This document shows, piece after piece, positions 8,822-17,432 of a stretch of DNA of 64,000 bases. Position 1 is the first letter of the stretch; each line of letters begins with the position of its first letter. The position numbers were made by a program, and so were the translations under genes. The stretch is from JAYZBC01 sp036339375 (GTDB lineage: Bacteria > Pseudomonadota > Alphaproteobacteria > MPNO01 > UBA2964): assembly GCA_036339375.1 (NCBI GenBank), contig JAYZBC010000051.1:1-64000 (forward strand). The letters are read 5' to 3'. The notes under the pieces are model-generated. The model was given only the letters and a program-made list of their open reading frames with translations. It was not told the origin of the DNA and searched no databases.

Positions 8822-9691
8822 TTGGTCAAGCAAACAACTAAACGGAAACAATCTCAAAAGAAGCCGGAAAAATATGTGTACGAAAATGTAAAAGTTGAAC
8901 AAAAGAAAGATGGGATAACTTTTCTGATTCTGAACCGACCGGAAAAACGTAATGCATTGAGCCCTCAACTGCATCATGATATGGATGATGCGCTTGAAAA
9001 TCTTGCAACTGACCCTGATACCAAGGTTGTAATTTTAACCGGTGCCGGCAAAGCTTTCAGTGCAGGTCAGGACCTCAAACTATATTTTCGGGGACTTGCC
9101 AATGATCCTGTTGCCCGTTTTCGAGCAGCGGAAGCCTCTGAAAGCTGGCGTTCTTACCGACTTATAAATTTTCCTAAACCAACAATAGCCATGGTCAACG
9201 GCTACACCTTTGGCGGCGGTTTAACCCCAGTTGTTTCTTGTGATGTAGCCATAGCGGCACATGATACTGTTTTTGGTATTTCTGAAATTAACTGGGGTCA
9301 TATACCTGGTGGTCTTGTAGGATGGAACGTTAACCAAGTCATGAGTTTTCGTGACGCCATGTGGTATTCCATTTCTGGCGATACTTTTAATGGTAAAGAA
9401 GCAGCCGCAATGAAGTTCATTAATTTCTCGGTACCTCGAGAAAAATTACGAACTGAGACACTTAAAATTGCACGCAAACTGATGAAAAAAAACCCGTGGG
9501 CAATTCGATATACCAAGGAAGCCATCAGATCTGTCCGAACCATGAATATGGAACAAGCCGCTGATTATCTGCGATGCAAGAGCGATGCACTTCAAAGGGT
9601 CGATAAAGAACAGGGGCGTCAGGAAGGGATGCGGCAATTTCTTGATGACAAGTCTTTTCGGCCTGGAGTAGGTACTTACAAAAGAAAATAG
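8822..9691 (+). CDS. HCHL-family enoyl-CoA hydratase/lyase with altered substrate pocket
   Basis: A 289-residue crotonase-fold protein. NRPEKRNALSP, SAGQDLKLYF, KPTIAMVNGYTFGGGL, FGISEINWGHIPGG and the tail RQFLDDKSFRPG place it with p-hydroxycinnamoyl-CoA hydratase/lyases. Against the Pseudomonas AN103 enzyme as I recall it, Glu143 is kept, Ser123 is Thr, and Tyr239, which contacts the substrate 4-hydroxyl, is Arg (DYLRCK). The substrate may therefore lack that hydroxyl. The start is a TTG after GGGAGA with good spacing and gives a lysine-rich N-terminal extension of about 20 residues. It is the last gene of its operon. An ordinary enoyl-CoA hydratase role is the main alternative. Confidence 0.8.
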   Translation: MVKQTTKRKQSQKKPEKYVYENVKVEQKKDGITFLILNRPEKRNALSPQLHHDMDDALENLATDPDTKVVILTGAGKAFSAGQDLKLYFRGLANDPVARFRAAEASESWRSYRLINFPKPTIAMVNGYTFGGGLTPVVSCDVAIAAHDTVFGISEINWGHIPGGLVGWNVNQVMSFRDAMWYSISGDTFNGKEAAAMKFINFSVPREKLRTETLKIARKLMKKNPWAIRYTKEAIRSVRTMNMEQAADYLRCKSDALQRVDKEQGRQEGMRQFLDDKSFRPGVGTYKRK

Positions 9692-9932
9692 GGTTGGGTT
9701 CCCACAACAGCAAAATTACTTCGGGGTTCCAACCAATAAATAAGGTGCATTAAAATCTTTTGTACTAGGAAAATGTTGATTGGTGGTCTTGCTGTTTGAC
9801 TCAAAATTGTATTTTAATTATCCCGTGACTTAGTGTTCTTAAAAATATGTTCTAAGGGTGGACGATTTTAATAAAAATAAAACCCATATTTTTTAGTAAA
9901 AATAAAAAAAAATTCAGGAGAGGAAAATAAAT

Positions 9933-11033
9933 ATGAAAGTGTTCCCAAAAATTTTGGCAGTGGTTTCTACAATTGCCCTTGCTGCAGGCCTCACAAGCAT
10001 CGCACAAGCAAAAGATTTTTATAAAGGAAAACGGCTGACGATACTCATAAATTATAGTGCCGGAGGCCCAACAGATATAGAAGGGCGACTGTTTGCTCGT
10101 AACATCGGTAAATTAATTGCTGGAAAGCCACAAGTCATTGGAAAAAATATGGCTGGCGCAGGTGGTACGGTTGCGACAAATTACTTAGGTGCTAAAGCCA
10201 GAAAAGACGGCTTTACCATGGGCTATTTTACAGCTTTAGCAGCAACCCAAGCTTTCAAACCTTTAAAGGATAAAGGACTTAGAGTTGACCCTGCTGACTT
10301 TGAAATGGTTGCAGTGGTCGCTGGCTCTTCATATGCGTATATGAGAACCGATGTGGCCCCTGGGATTAAAAAGCCAGAGGACATTATGAAGACAAAAGGA
10401 TTTACGTTGCTTGGACTTCGGTCAAGGAGCAGCTTGGATCTGCGGGAACGCATGGTACTCGACATGTTGGGTCTTAAATACAAGTATGTCACGGGTTACC
10501 GGGGAACTTCAAAAGCGCGTGTCGCGATACTTCAAGGGGAAGGGGACTACCTGACTGAATCTCAACCATCGTTCCGTGCAAAGGTTATTCCAACCCTGGT
10601 GGAAACAGGGAAAGCAATTGGACTTTATTACTACCCACTTGATGACGGCAATAAAGTTTATTCGCCGGCGCATCTTGGTAAAGGATTACCGATGATGCCT
10701 TTCGACAAGTTTTACGAAAAAGTCAAAGGAAAAAAACCTTCCGGCCAATTGTGGGATGTGTTCCGTGAAGTTAACCGCGCAGGAAGCATGGCGCAACGTT
10801 CAATAATATTACCACCAGGTGCACCAAAGGCCGCCGTAAGTGCGCTCCGAGCTGCAGTTCATAAAATGAACAAAGACCCAGCGTACAAAGCGGACGCCCT
10901 TAAAACGGTAAGTTTCGTTCCAGCGTTTATAGTTGGTGGTGCTGCTGAAAAAGTTTTGAAAGCAAGTACCGTTATTTCTAAACCGGCACTCGATTTTCTC
11001 AAGGGTTACATTGCAAAAGTTGATAAAAAATAA
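9933..11033 (+). CDS. Tripartite tricarboxylate transporter substrate-binding protein (TctC/Bug)
   Basis: A 366-residue periplasmic binding protein of the Bug/TctC family. A signal peptide covers about residues 1-27, ending SIAQA before KDFYKG. The mature start YKGKRLTILINYSAGGPTDIEGRL and the motif KNMAGAGGTVATNYL are typical. Such proteins capture carboxylates (citrate, aryl or dicarboxylic acids, others) and deliver them to a TctA/TctB membrane pair. A strong AGGAGAGG site precedes the ATG. A textbook terminator lies between this gene and its permease at 11108, so the binding protein is probably made in excess. The ligand is not predictable. Confidence 0.9.
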   Translation: MKVFPKILAVVSTIALAAGLTSIAQAKDFYKGKRLTILINYSAGGPTDIEGRLFARNIGKLIAGKPQVIGKNMAGAGGTVATNYLGAKARKDGFTMGYFTALAATQAFKPLKDKGLRVDPADFEMVAVVAGSSYAYMRTDVAPGIKKPEDIMKTKGFTLLGLRSRSSLDLRERMVLDMLGLKYKYVTGYRGTSKARVAILQGEGDYLTESQPSFRAKVIPTLVETGKAIGLYYYPLDDGNKVYSPAHLGKGLPMMPFDKFYEKVKGKKPSGQLWDVFREVNRAGSMAQRSIILPPGAPKAAVSALRAAVHKMNKDPAYKADALKTVSFVPAFIVGGAAEKVLKASTVISKPALDFLKGYIAKVDKK

Positions 11034-11052
11034 ACCCTAATTTTATACTGTT

Positions 11053-11091
11053 CCCGGGTACAAATCCTTTTGTACCCGGGGTTTTTTTTTT
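11053..11091 (+). terminator. Rho-independent terminator between tctC-like gene and permease
   Basis: A perfect 12-base-pair stem (CCCGGGTACAAA with its complement), a 4-base loop and a run of ten T. It lies 19 bases after the binding-protein stop and 16 bases before the permease start, so it can act as an internal partial terminator. Confidence 0.92.
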
Positions 11092-11107
11092 CGAGTGGAA
11101 GTAAATT

Positions 11108-13120
11108 ATGTTTGACGCAGCGCTATTAGGCTTAGTGCAAGTCGTAGCATGGCCCGCTATCGGTTATTTAGTCATCGGTGTTTTGGCCGGTATGTATTTT
11201 GGCGCCGTTCCAGGGCTTTCAGGGCTTGTAGGAATGGCCATTCTTTTACCATTTACCTTTGGCGTTGAACCTGTCGCCGCGTTCGCCCTTCTCATGGGTA
11301 TGTATGCTGTGACCACAACCAGTGATACTATTGCCTCTGTAATGCTTGGAGTGCCGGGAACCGCCGGTTCACAAGCCACTATACTTGACGGCTACCCAAT
11401 GGCCCAAAAGGGTGAAGCCTCTCGAGCCTTTGGTGCAGCGTTTACTTGTTCAGCAATTGGCGGTGTTCTAGGGGCGCTCATGTTAGGTTTGTCCCTACCA
11501 ATGGTTCGCCCACTCATTTTATCTTTCGCATCACCAGAATTTTTTATGCTGGGCGTATTGGGATTAACGATGGTAGGTACTCTTAGTGGTGGCTCCATGA
11601 TCAAGGGTCTCGCCTCTGCATGCTTAGGCGTTTTAGTTTCTTGTATTGGATTTTCTCCACAAGGGGGTATTTCTCGTTTCACATATGATATCGTGTATTT
11701 GCTTGACGAAAGACTGCCGGTTATTCCAATTGCGCTTGGGTTATTTGCCGTTCCCGAATTGGTTTTTCTCGCCATAAGACATTCTTCAATCTCTCTTATT
11801 TCTCAAAGTGATGTCAAGCATGGAATGCTTCAGGGCATTAAAGATGCGATTGAGAACTGGTGGCTGGTGATAAGGTGCAGTGCCATTGGGATGTATATAG
11901 GCATTTTACCGGGACTTGGGGCTTCTATCGTCGACTGGGTTGCTTATGGACATGCAGTGCAAAGTTCCAAAGACCGTGACGAATTTGGAAAAGGGGACGT
12001 TCGTGGTGTTATAGCACCGGAAAGCGCCAATAATGCGATGAAGGGTGCTTCACTGATACCTACAATAGCTTTTGGAATTCCAGGCAGTGCCACGATGGCC
12101 ATTTTGCTAGGAGCCTTCCTCATCCAAGGAATTACCCCTGGCCCAGCCATGCTTACAGATAAACTCCATATTACTTTTTCCATGATGTGGACCGTTGTAA
12201 TTGCCAATATTTTCGGTGCAGGTCTTTTAATGATATGGTCCAAGCAGTTGGCCAAAGTGACTTTTATACGCAGTGAATTAATCATTCCTGCTATCATCCT
12301 ATTTGTCTTCATGGGATCTTGGATGTCCGGATCTGTAATGGGCGACTGGTACCTGTTTCTTATTTTAGGATTGCTTGGTTTGGTAATGCGTTATGCTGGT
12401 TGGCCACGAGCACCGTTTGTTCTCGGGTTTGTGTTGGGCTCCATAATGGAAACCGCTTTGGACATAACCCTTCAAAAATATACTTGGGACTGGGTCCTGC
12501 GTCCTGTAAGTGGGGTCATCGCTGCATTGGCCATCCTTACTGTGGTAATTTCTGCATCCGGCATTATTAAACGAAGGCGAGAATCACCAAACGCTGCTGC
12601 TGGTGAAGGAGCAGCTACTGGGAGAGAAGCAGAACTCCAGAAATTCACCTCGCTTCCTTTTGCTATTTTTATGTTAGCAATTTTTGTTTATGCAATCATT
12701 GAAGCACATAGTTGGCGACAAGAAGGTGGACGTATTGCATTAACGTTTTGTTATCCAGGGGCTCTTTTTTGCCTTGGTATGATTTTCAATGATATTAAAG
12801 AGTTTGCGAAGACGAGCAAAGGAGAGAAGTTTACATCTCTTTTCTCTCTATATGCGAAAACGCTCCGTGAATCTAAGGAACCTCTGGGCATATTAGGGAT
12901 GTACGGCTGGTTCGCGGGGATCGTCATTTTTACCTATATAGCCGGGCAAATGGTGGCCCTTCCCCTTTATGTTTTTGTTTTTCTTAAGATTTGGCGGAAG
13001 GAGTCCTGGACACTCTCTTTAATTTATACATTCTGCTCTTGGTTGTTGCTTTGGGGCATGTTCGGCGAAATTATTCACATAGTTTGGCACCCCCCAATCT
13101 TTGATTTCTTTCCCCAATAA
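11108..13120 (+). CDS. TctA-TctB fusion, tripartite tricarboxylate transporter permease
   Basis: A 670-residue membrane protein. The first roughly 495 residues are a TctA permease: many hydrophobic helices, GAVPGLSGLVGMAILLPFTF near residue 32, the LGVPGTAGSQATILDGYP segment, and IAPESANNAMKGASLIPTIAFGIPGS. After a charged linker (about 490-515) comes a second block of about 150 residues with four hydrophobic segments, fitting the small TctB subunit. TctA and TctB are usually separate genes, as at 38015-40103 here. It works with the TctC protein upstream. The start at 11108 follows GGAAG; the preceding terminator implies read-through or a promoter inside the 3' end of the previous gene. Confidence 0.85.
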   Translation: MFDAALLGLVQVVAWPAIGYLVIGVLAGMYFGAVPGLSGLVGMAILLPFTFGVEPVAAFALLMGMYAVTTTSDTIASVMLGVPGTAGSQATILDGYPMAQKGEASRAFGAAFTCSAIGGVLGALMLGLSLPMVRPLILSFASPEFFMLGVLGLTMVGTLSGGSMIKGLASACLGVLVSCIGFSPQGGISRFTYDIVYLLDERLPVIPIALGLFAVPELVFLAIRHSSISLISQSDVKHGMLQGIKDAIENWWLVIRCSAIGMYIGILPGLGASIVDWVAYGHAVQSSKDRDEFGKGDVRGVIAPESANNAMKGASLIPTIAFGIPGSATMAILLGAFLIQGITPGPAMLTDKLHITFSMMWTVVIANIFGAGLLMIWSKQLAKVTFIRSELIIPAIILFVFMGSWMSGSVMGDWYLFLILGLLGLVMRYAGWPRAPFVLGFVLGSIMETALDITLQKYTWDWVLRPVSGVIAALAILTVVISASGIIKRRRESPNAAAGEGAATGREAELQKFTSLPFAIFMLAIFVYAIIEAHSWRQEGGRIALTFCYPGALFCLGMIFNDIKEFAKTSKGEKFTSLFSLYAKTLRESKEPLGILGMYGWFAGIVIFTYIAGQMVALPLYVFVFLKIWRKESWTLSLIYTFCSWLLLWGMFGEIIHIVWHPPIFDFFPQ

Positions 13121-13137
13121 CCCTAAGGAAAATTAAT

Positions 13138-13953
13138 ATGTCCGAAGCTGTAGCTTTATATAATGTTGAGGGCGATGTTGCCATTATTTCCATGAATCGT
13201 CCTGAAAAACGGAACGCCTTAAGCACTGAGTTAAAGGAAAAACTTATTGAATTTTTTCAAAAAGCGGATTCAGATGACAAAATTGCAGTTGTTGTTTTGA
13301 GAGGCAACGGAAAGTCCTTTTGTGCGGGTGCCGACATCAGCCCGAACCCAGCAAAAAAACAATACAAAGGCGATGCGCTAAAAACTCATGCGCACCACTC
13401 AAAAACTTTAAATTTTCATATGACCCCTTGGGAATTAACTAAACCGGTAATCGCATCTATCCAGGGGCATGCGATGGGAGCAGGGTGCGAATTTGCTATG
13501 ATGTGCGATATTTCAATTGCCGCTGATACAGCTGTTTTAGGGGAACCCGAAATTCGTTTTGCTTCTATTGGGTCAGCAGTCATCATGCCTTGGATCATAG
13601 GGCATAAACGAGCACGTCAATTACTCTATTTAGGAGATACTATTTCTGCAGACCGTGCAGAACAAATTGGAATGATAAATTTAGTTGTCCCGGAATCTAT
13701 TCTTGAAGTTGAAACAATGAAATTTGCCCATCGGCTTGCCTTAGTGGGCCGTGAAACTTTAGGTGCTGCGAAAATGGCAATAAACAGGGGAATTGAGGCA
13801 CAGGGTTTCCATGATGGTATGAAATCCGGTGTCGATACAGTGGCGATGATCCATACTTCAAAAATAGAATCCGATGAAAAATTTTACGAAAAAGTAGAGG
13901 GTGACGGCCCAGCAGCTGCTTTTCGGTGGAGAAATTCTCAATTTAAACAGTAA
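13138..13953 (+). CDS. Enoyl-CoA hydratase/isomerase family protein
   Basis: A 271-residue crotonase-fold protein: NRPEKRNALS near residue 20, GKSFCAGADIS as first oxyanion strand, KPVIASIQGHAMGAGCEFAMMCD as second, and GEPEIRFASIG where the catalytic acid lies. It lacks the AGQDLK and LSE(I/V)NWG marks of the HCHL group, so it is a general hydratase or isomerase of acyl-CoA catabolism. It follows the permease by 17 bases behind an AGGA site, so it shares that transcript. The strong bidirectional terminator at 13961 ends the unit. The substrate is unknown, but cotranscription suggests the imported acid is handled as a CoA thioester. Confidence 0.85.
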   Translation: MSEAVALYNVEGDVAIISMNRPEKRNALSTELKEKLIEFFQKADSDDKIAVVVLRGNGKSFCAGADISPNPAKKQYKGDALKTHAHHSKTLNFHMTPWELTKPVIASIQGHAMGAGCEFAMMCDISIAADTAVLGEPEIRFASIGSAVIMPWIIGHKRARQLLYLGDTISADRAEQIGMINLVVPESILEVETMKFAHRLALVGRETLGAAKMAINRGIEAQGFHDGMKSGVDTVAMIHTSKIESDEKFYEKVEGDGPAAAFRWRNSQFKQ

Positions 13954-13960
13954 GAAAATT

Positions 13961-13989
13961 AAAAGGGCGGGTTTTAACCCGCCCTTTTT
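13961..13989. terminator. Bidirectional rho-independent terminator
   Basis: An 11-base-pair stem with a GGGCGGG/CCCGCCC core, loop TTTTAA, flanked by A-tract and T-tract. It sits in the 41-base gap between convergent genes and can stop transcription from both sides. Confidence 0.9.
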
Positions 13990-13994
13990 GAAAT

Positions 13995-14831
13995 TTATTC
14001 CGCAGCTGTTTTGGCATACGGGCCAAGTCCTGGCCGATAAGTTTTATCATCGATAAATTGTTTTATACCCTTGTTCCGGCCATCAGTTTTATCTCGCACT
14101 GAAATTTCAGTAGCTTTCGCTGCCAAATAATCAAGGGCTTGGAAATAATCCATATTTTTAACTTGTTTGATCGCCTGTTTGGTGGCCCGCAAAGTTTCGG
14201 GATTAATTTTCATCAAACGTTCTGCTAAAGCGACTGTTTCCTCTCTAAGTTTCTCTTTTGGAAAAGCCTTGTTAATGAGTTTCATATCAGCAGCTTGTTT
14301 GCCATCAAACGGTTCGCCTGTGCAAGCATACCATAACGCATCCCGATAACAGAGTGTATCAACAACCACTTTACTGACCACACCTCCAGGTAAGATTCCC
14401 CAGTTCACTTCAGAAAGGCCAAAGATTGCATCCTCTGAAGCTAATGCAAAATCGCAAGACACCAGTTGTGTAAAAGCACCCCCAAAACAATAGCCATTGA
14501 CCATTGCAATCGTGGGTTTATCAAACATAAAAAGCCTTAATCTTCGCCAACGCTCATTTGCTAAACTTACCTGTCGTCTAACAAAGGGTTTATCGTCTAA
14601 TTCTCTAAAAAAGAGTTTTAGGTCCTGGCCCGCACACCAGCTCTCACCTTCTCCGGTTAAAACCATTACCTTGATGTCTGGATCTCCTTCTACCTGATCC
14701 ACCACTTGATCCATGTCCCAATGCAAGTCAGGGCTCATGGCATTCCGTTTTTCGGGTCTATTCAGTGCAACCCACCCTATGCCATTTTCAACTTTAACCT
14801 TGACGTTCTCAAATTTGGAATAATCTGCCAT
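13995..14831 (-). CDS. HCHL-family enoyl-CoA hydratase/lyase (third paralogue)
   Basis: A 278-residue protein from the ATG at 14831, which has a perfect GGGAGGA site; a longer frame starting at 14864 is less likely. Motifs are NRPEKRNAMSP, CAGQDLKLFFRE, KPTIAMVNGYCFGGAFTQ, LSEVNWGILPGG and QFIDDKTYRPG, all of the hydroxycinnamoyl-CoA hydratase/lyase group. By recalled alignment, the Glu143 equivalent is present, Ser123 is Thr and Tyr239 is Ala (DYLAAK). Predicted reaction: hydration and possibly retro-aldol cleavage of an aryl-enoyl-CoA. It stands alone on the minus strand, with its own promoter in the gap shared with the divergent PhyH gene. A plain hydratase role is possible. Confidence 0.8.
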   Translation of the reverse strand: MADYSKFENVKVKVENGIGWVALNRPEKRNAMSPDLHWDMDQVVDQVEGDPDIKVMVLTGEGESWCAGQDLKLFFRELDDKPFVRRQVSLANERWRRLRLFMFDKPTIAMVNGYCFGGAFTQLVSCDFALASEDAIFGLSEVNWGILPGGVVSKVVVDTLCYRDALWYACTGEPFDGKQAADMKLINKAFPKEKLREETVALAERLMKINPETLRATKQAIKQVKNMDYFQALDYLAAKATEISVRDKTDGRNKGIKQFIDDKTYRPGLGPYAKTAAE

Positions 14832-14945
14832 ATTGGGTCCTCCCTTTGTGTTGTTAGTTGTCAATTTTTAGTTATTTGTGACAATATACTTGTTAGTTGT
14901 TTTGTGCCAGTTGGCCCTTATTTTTACTGAGGAATGGAAATAACA

Positions 14946-15773
14946 ATGCCCAAAGCTCTTACAATAGACCAGGTTAGTAATTTCAAAAGAAATGGTTTTT
15001 TGTTTCCGTTTGACGTTTACTCAAAAACGGAAGCAGCCCAACTTTGGCAGAAATTTGATGTACTTGAAAAAGAGCTGGGCGAAGAACCACAAACACGTTT
15101 TCGTATTAAAGCCCACCTGCCGTTTCCCTGGCTTTGTGACGTAGTTAGTAACCATCGGCTCCTTGACGCCGTAGAAGATTTAATCGGGCCAAATATACTG
15201 TGTTGGGGTGCTTCTTTTTTCACCAAGAAAGCACATGATCCACGTTTTATATCATGGCACACAGACAGTTTTGTTTATGGTTTTGAGCCTGCTGAAACTC
15301 TGACCGCTTGGCTCGGTTTTAATGATTCTTCTATGGAATCGGGTTGCCTAAAATATATTCCGGGTTCTCACAAAAAGGTTTCCATCCATGAAATAAAACC
15401 CGACCCAGATAACCTCGCAAACTTAGGTCAAAATGTCATAGACGTTCCTGAAGAGAAGGCCGTCTATGCCGAATTAAAGGCAGGGGAAGTTGTATTCCAT
15501 CATGAAAGTGTGGTGCATAGTTCCGAACCTAATCGTGCCAATCACCCACGGGTAGGTTTTTCTATTCATTATGTAGCGCCACATGTCCGTGAAACAAGGT
15601 TTGAAGATGCAACGGCTTTACTGGTGCGGGGCAAAGATGATTTTGGTTTTTGGAATAAGGATCCATTACCTAAAAAAGACTTAGATCCCATCTGCATCCA
15701 AGCCATGGAGGATACAAGAAAAAAATTCATGTCCATTACCGAAAAGAAAATTGAAGCAGGCGGTAGGAGCTAA
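14946..15773 (+). CDS. Phytanoyl-CoA dioxygenase (PhyH) family protein
   Basis: About 275 residues of the PhyH family of Fe(II)/2-oxoglutarate dioxygenases. The iron motif H-x-D is in SWHTDSF (about residue 103), and the distal His with the 2-oxoglutarate-binding Arg is plausible in VHSSEPNRANHPRVGFS. The family hydroxylates acyl-CoAs and many other small molecules. I prefer the ATG at 14946, preceded by GGAAA; an in-frame ATG at 14934 sits right against a GAGGA and would be too close to it. It is divergent from the HCHL paralogue, and an aldolase gene convergent to it follows. The substrate cannot be predicted. Confidence 0.85.
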   Translation: MPKALTIDQVSNFKRNGFLFPFDVYSKTEAAQLWQKFDVLEKELGEEPQTRFRIKAHLPFPWLCDVVSNHRLLDAVEDLIGPNILCWGASFFTKKAHDPRFISWHTDSFVYGFEPAETLTAWLGFNDSSMESGCLKYIPGSHKKVSIHEIKPDPDNLANLGQNVIDVPEEKAVYAELKAGEVVFHHESVVHSSEPNRANHPRVGFSIHYVAPHVRETRFEDATALLVRGKDDFGFWNKDPLPKKDLDPICIQAMEDTRKKFMSITEKKIEAGGRS

Positions 15774-15965
15774 ACAAACTAAGGGTCAAAAATATTATAT
15801 CTTCCAATATTTTTTAGTCTTTTCTACCCCTAAACATGAACTCTCATGGGTATTTTTATGGTTTTAATAATGGAAAAGAAGAAGGTTTTTCCTTCTCATC
15901 CAATCCTGGAAATGTTTTAAATTAGAAGTTTAAATTCCTTTACCGAACCTTGAAAATGACGGTGT

Positions 15966-16748
15966 TTAGGTTCGATAGGATGAATCCAATTTATCCATTT
16001 TGCGCATTAACGCTGGCCAAGCGGGATGCCCGTTGGACATATTATTTGGACGCCAGCTTTGTTCTGCTGACTTTTGCAAAACCTCTTCAGAAGGAATTTC
16101 GAGTTCAGCGCCACCAGCCATAGCTGCCAATTGAGCACGACAAGCTTTTTCTAAATTATACATCAAATAGAAGGCTTCACCCAAATTTCGACCCAATGTA
16201 AGAAGGCCATGATTGCGGAGAATCATGGCGTAATGTTCGCCGAGGTCATTCACTATCCGCTCACGTTCATCAATATCTAGTGTTACCCCTTCGTAGTCGT
16301 GATAAGCGATGCGGTCATAAAATCGGATGGCACTCATATTTAAGGGGAGAAGGCCCTTTTTTTGCGAAGAAACTGCCATTCCTGCTTCAGTATGTGTATG
16401 CATGGCACAAGTAATATCTTTTCTTGCACCGTGAATGGCACTATGGATTACAAACCCGGCCTGATTGATTGAAAAATCAGTTTCTAAAATCTTATTGCCA
16501 TCCAAATCAATTTTCACCAGGCTTGATGCCGTAACTTCATCAAACAAAAGCCCGTAAGGATTCAGAAGAAAGTGTTCTTGATCTCCAGGAACACGGAGCG
16601 AAATATGATTAGCAATTACGTGTGTCCAACCGAAGTGAGCAACAAGCCTGTAAGCACAGGCCAGATTAACCCGCGCTTCCCATTCTTCATCACATACCTT
16701 ATCCTTAAGTGTAGGAATATTATTTACTTGTGTTCCATCCGGTGCCAC
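15966..16748 (-). CDS. Class II aldolase/adducin family protein
   Basis: A 260-residue class II (zinc) aldolase-fold protein. The metal ligands appear as CAMHTHTEAGMAVS (two His, about 137-139) and ILRNHGLLTLG (third His, about 198); the N-terminal TGWTH-like segment is FGWTHVIANHISLR. The family includes L-fuculose-phosphate aldolase, sugar epimerases and decarboxylases of aromatic catabolism that use this fold. The GTG start at 16748 is supported by GGGGAGG five bases upstream. It stands alone between convergent and divergent neighbours. Cleavage of an aldol or decarboxylation of an aromatic acid are both possible. Confidence 0.85.
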   Translation of the reverse strand: MAPDGTQVNNIPTLKDKVCDEEWEARVNLACAYRLVAHFGWTHVIANHISLRVPGDQEHFLLNPYGLLFDEVTASSLVKIDLDGNKILETDFSINQAGFVIHSAIHGARKDITCAMHTHTEAGMAVSSQKKGLLPLNMSAIRFYDRIAYHDYEGVTLDIDERERIVNDLGEHYAMILRNHGLLTLGRNLGEAFYLMYNLEKACRAQLAAMAGGAELEIPSEEVLQKSAEQSWRPNNMSNGHPAWPALMRKMDKLDSSYRT

Positions 16749-17022
16749 GAAGACCTCCCCACCTGGAAATGAAAATCCGTAAAATAAAGTTTAAGCCGGG
16801 AACAAGCGTTTAACAAATAAATTAAAAAATAATTATACTAATCTCTTTTTCAGTTATTTAATTTTAGCTGTTCTATCCAAAACTCTTAAAACCTTCAACA
16901 AATGTTAATGGTTACCCAATTTCTCAAAGTTTTGTACTTTCAACCATTTTCATCCGAAAAAAACGATGTTTAACTGCACAATACCCGAACGATTTTCTAC
17001 AAATTAGGGGAGACTAGAACCA

Positions 17023-17391
17023 ATGTTTAAACGCATTGACCATATCGCTCTTGATGTTGCTGATATTGATAAATCTATTGCCTTTTACGAGAAACATTTT
17101 TCTTGCAAATTATATTATGAACACCTTTCTAGTGGGGGATTTAGGATTGCGTACCTGCGATCAGGGGATACTGTATTGGAGCTTGTACACCGTGATGCTG
17201 GTGGCATGAACGGGTTTCATTTCTGTTTTGAAACAGACAATTTTGAGGGTGAAGTAATCAGGCTTAAGAAAGCTGGTATTGAATGTTTAACAGAACCTCA
17301 CGATACAGACGCGCGCGAAAAACGCGAAAAAGGTTGGCGCCGCGTCGTTTTCAAAGGCCTAGACGGTGAATTAATTGAATTTAGGGGTTAA
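17023..17391 (+). CDS. VOC (glyoxalase-like) family protein
   Basis: A 122-residue single-domain vicinal oxygen chelate protein. It opens with FKRIDHIALDVADIDKSIAF and contains GFHFCFETDNFEG and a C-terminal glutamate in LIEFRG. His7 and the terminal Glu are likely metal ligands. Members are lactoylglutathione lyases, methylmalonyl-CoA epimerases or small dioxygenases; the length and DHIALDV opening are closest to the epimerase/glyoxalase type. It is the first gene of an apparent five-gene operon with three SDRs and a nitronate monooxygenase-like enzyme (gaps 41, 21, 13 and 25 bases). The function is unknown. Confidence 0.85.
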   Translation: MFKRIDHIALDVADIDKSIAFYEKHFSCKLYYEHLSSGGFRIAYLRSGDTVLELVHRDAGGMNGFHFCFETDNFEGEVIRLKKAGIECLTEPHDTDAREKREKGWRRVVFKGLDGELIEFRG

Positions 17392-17432
17392 CACGAAAAA
17401 GTTTGCATACATTGACCTCGGGGGATTAAGAA

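Noticed and set aside
15880..15896. AGAAGG/CCTTCT hairpin after the class II aldolase gene
   Set aside because: Short stem without a proper T-tract on either strand; not convincing as a terminator.
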